This document shows positions 61,801 through 64,000 of a stretch of 64,000 nt of DNA, piece by piece. The stretch covers positions 33,256,727 through 33,320,726 of the forward strand of contig CANTUZ010000001.1 in assembly GCA_947846985.1 (NCBI GenBank), read 5' to 3'. Source of the DNA: Fratercula arctica. Taxonomy: Eukaryota; Chordata; Aves; Charadriiformes; Alcidae. Made by a program: the position numbers and the translations under genes. Below the pieces are notes generated by a model, which saw only the letters and a program-made list of their open reading frames with translations, made no database searches and was not told the DNA's origin. How positions within the stretch are numbered: the first letter of the stretch is position 1; every line of letters starts with the position of its first letter.

Positions 61801-64000
61801 AGGAAACAAAAATACAGAAAAAGTTCTGCTGGGGGGACCTAAGGGAAGTCTGTGTTCTTGAATTTACAAGAGGGTTTTCTGTTAGTGTTTGCTCATTTCG
61901 TTTTCAGATACTACTTCCAGATTGCCTCAGACTCTTGAGCTAACCTGCTGCCTATGCGTTTCAACTTGGTGAGGCCCCAATATGAGAATTAGTAGCCCAC
62001 CATTAATGTTAACTGTAATGTTATTAGGGCACCATCTAATGAGAAACGCACGGCACGGGTAGTAGAACATTAATAGCAGCATTAGTAGAACTGGTAGAAA
62101 ATTTTGAATTCTCCCTAATATCCTTAATAAACAGATACATTCAGAGATGTGGGATGTTCACTTTATTTCCTGGCCACTATGACAAGATGTAAGTCAGAAA
62201 ACACTACAATTACCCTGTGTCACCTGTGAAGACTTGCTGTATGTTAACTCCAGTGGGTGTTATTAAGTATTAGGTTAAATGTAGTCACAGAGTAACAGCT
62301 AAAAGTAAAAGCTACAGATCAGTACCACACATAACGCAAGCATGCTCCCAACTAGCTGAGATAGATGTCCTAGAAAAATAAAGTTAATTAGTTGTTTCTT
62401 CTGAGACATCAGTGAATGAGTTTATCCTTAGATTTCAGTGGATTGCTGATCAGCCAGTCATTTCTTGTTTTAAAAAGGGTGTCTTTTTGCTTTGGGTCTA
62501 AGTCTGGATACACTACATGAAGTCTATCTTGCCATTGAGACTGCTGCCAAATTGTATACAGCACTCCTGCCTCAACCCAAGGAAATCACACTAACCTCTT
62601 AGATGTCCTCAAAATATCAATGTGAAGTTTTCCCCCACTTACATACGTCTAATCTTCCTCCAGCTGCTTCTCTGAGACTGGCAGGTATCGTTTTGCATCC
62701 CTCAGCGAAAGCGCTGTAAAGCGTATATTGAGCTGGTTTCCAGCTGTGTTGGTTTAGGTGGGAATATTTTCTTCTGCTTGCAGCACGGGCAGCTATTTGG
62801 GATCCTTGTCAGAGTTTTCTTCTGATATAGCTGCCTGTATGTAGTTCTTCTGTAAATGCTTTCAGCATTTATTGTCTTTTTATCCTGAGATGCTTTTTAG
62901 CGTGTTTCAGAGAACGATTTTGTAGATGAGTATCTGAACTACCAAACTTAAATGGCTTGAGAAGCAGCACTGAGATGAGCTGAGTAAACTTCCCCCCTCC
63001 CCAACTAAAACTACATTCATGAGCTTTTTCAGTGAAGTCATAGCAAAAATTTCTATAAATATTTGAAAAATATTTACTTTTTAAAATGCAGATTCCCTTT
63101 TCCCCCCAAATTCTCCCCTAATTTTAGTTTAGTGTCCAATGAAGCGTCTTTTTTATATAACATGTAATAAATTACATGTTATTATATATACTTATTATAA
63201 ATTGAATATAATTTAAAAATAAATGAAAATCAGTTTTATATATAATAGATATTTTGTTTGGAATCAAAAGAGACATCCGTCTGAATCCAGGACTATTCTA
63301 TTTTTAGTGCACTAAAATATAAAGATCTTAAAATTATAGTTACGTTAGGTCAACACAAAGAATGCTTCTGATTTTGTTGAAAGCAGGTATCCAGTGTTGA
63401 TGAGCTGGAGCACCTGGGGTCCACCAGAGTCTTTCTTTGACTTATTCTCCCTTTCTGGTAGCCACTTTGTCTGCACTATTTGTATCTTTAAATTAAATAG
63501 CGAAGGAACTACATGTATTTAATGTCATACGGTTTGTGGACTCTTCTCTATAATTAATTCATTTAAAAGCTTGCGACAATTTAGTATTCTGTTACACTGC
63601 TGCTATATGTGTTGCATCCTCCTTATTTAAGGACATACTTCTACCTTGGACTCTGTCTTTAATTTCTTACTATGAGCGTCTGGGAAGATCACCAGAGTGT
63701 ATAATAACGTTGATAAGAAATTGTACACCTTTGGGAATCCTGCCTAATATCACAAACTTATCTCTGCTGTATTCTTATTCTCTCATTTTAGGTTGTTTGG
63801 GATATTTCCATTTTGTGTTAAAATAGATTGTAACCTCTTCCACTCTTTCAAACGCAGCCTTTGTCTTCCAGTGTCTGCAATCTAGACTAACAGGGTGCCC
63901 GTCCTTAGATGGGACTTCTTGGTAGTACTGCAATGTAATTACTGTCATATAGGTTTTAATACACTATACTAAATATAATTTTAAAGTAATGAAATGAAAT
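46883..64000 (+). other. ENOX1: ENOX1 intron (partial), downstream of last visible exon
   Basis: I looked for the next ENOX1 exon (start of the C-terminal coiled coil, ALAAQ...LKEEN type) and did not find it, so the intron probably runs past the window end. The sequence is mainly unique and AT-rich, with short pyrimidine runs (for example 59158-59207), a C-rich patch (about 60380-60545) and a 26-bp near-perfect palindrome (63157-63182). No CR1 copy, RNA gene or second gene was recognised. An AATAAA hexamer at 47583-47588 is noted for possible intronic polyadenylation. Confidence 0.75.
63157..63182. repeat. 26-bp palindrome with 12-bp arms
   Basis: ataacatgtaat (63157-63168) and attacatgttat (63171-63182) are exact reverse complements separated by AA. 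The surroundings are a run of TATA-like alternation (63150-63250), so the block may melt easily. Confidence 0.9.

Noticed and set aside
61452..61861. Two overlapping + frames of 85 codons
   Set aside because: They have no family resemblance and no splice sites in suitable phase. The length is expected by chance in a window this size.

Overview
This is vertebrate nuclear DNA, almost certainly from a bird. Four fragments of CR1 LINE retrotransposons are present. They show the typical CR1 3' end (tandem ATTCTATGAT-like octamers, no poly-A tail), with the 'ggttggaagggacct' block just inside it. No bacterial operon, prophage or CRISPR structure is visible. The species cannot be fixed from the sequence alone.

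The only protein-coding gene I can support is an internal part of ENOX1 (ecto-NOX disulfide-thiol exchanger 1), transcribed on the + strand. Six coding exons are present: 4925-5098, 6876-7082, 14905-15138, 27579-27791, 43345-43451 and 46765-46882. Each is bounded by AG/GT and the reading phase is continuous across all five internal junctions. By my recollection of human ENOX1 (about 643 aa) they cover roughly residues 70-421: the end of the N-terminal leader, the whole RRM-like domain, the acidic/basic linker, a coiled-coil helical region and the acidic segment before the C-terminal coiled coil. The start codon and leader exon lie upstream of the window. The C-terminal coiled coil, the copper-site region and the stop lie downstream. 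I found no further coding exon in 46883-64000. ENOX1 rather than ENOX2 is indicated by paralog-specific residues and by absence of the ENOX2 EEMTE motif.

Layout: 1-4924 upstream intron; 5099-6875 intron with a perfect (TA)n-centred palindrome; 7083-14904 intron with a 351-bp homopurine satellite, an antisense CR1 with a partly open ORF2 C-terminus, and a worn CR1 tail; 15139-27578 intron with a TTAA-bounded 30-bp-arm hairpin, an (AATAC)n array, a (TG)n/(CA)n palindrome, a 491-bp uninterrupted homopyrimidine tract containing 56 copies of CCTTC, and (GGTT)10; 27792-43344 intron with a 326-bp homopurine AAGAG/GGGGA satellite and two CR1 tails; 43452-46764 intron with a GC/CpG-rich patch; 46883-64000 long downstream intron, mostly unique AT-rich sequence.

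The most interesting signal beyond the gene is the set of three very long purine/pyrimidine-asymmetric satellites (8287-8637, 18489-18979, 28481-28806). The middle one is of opposite strand polarity to the other two. They alternate with two exons that can each be skipped in frame (14905-15138 and 27579-27791). The pre-mRNA therefore carries purine, exon, pyrimidine, exon, purine in order, which could allow competing RNA or DNA secondary structures. This is an inference from sequence. The tracts themselves, the (AAGGG)n identity of the middle one on the minus strand, and its quadruplex-forming spacing are directly visible.
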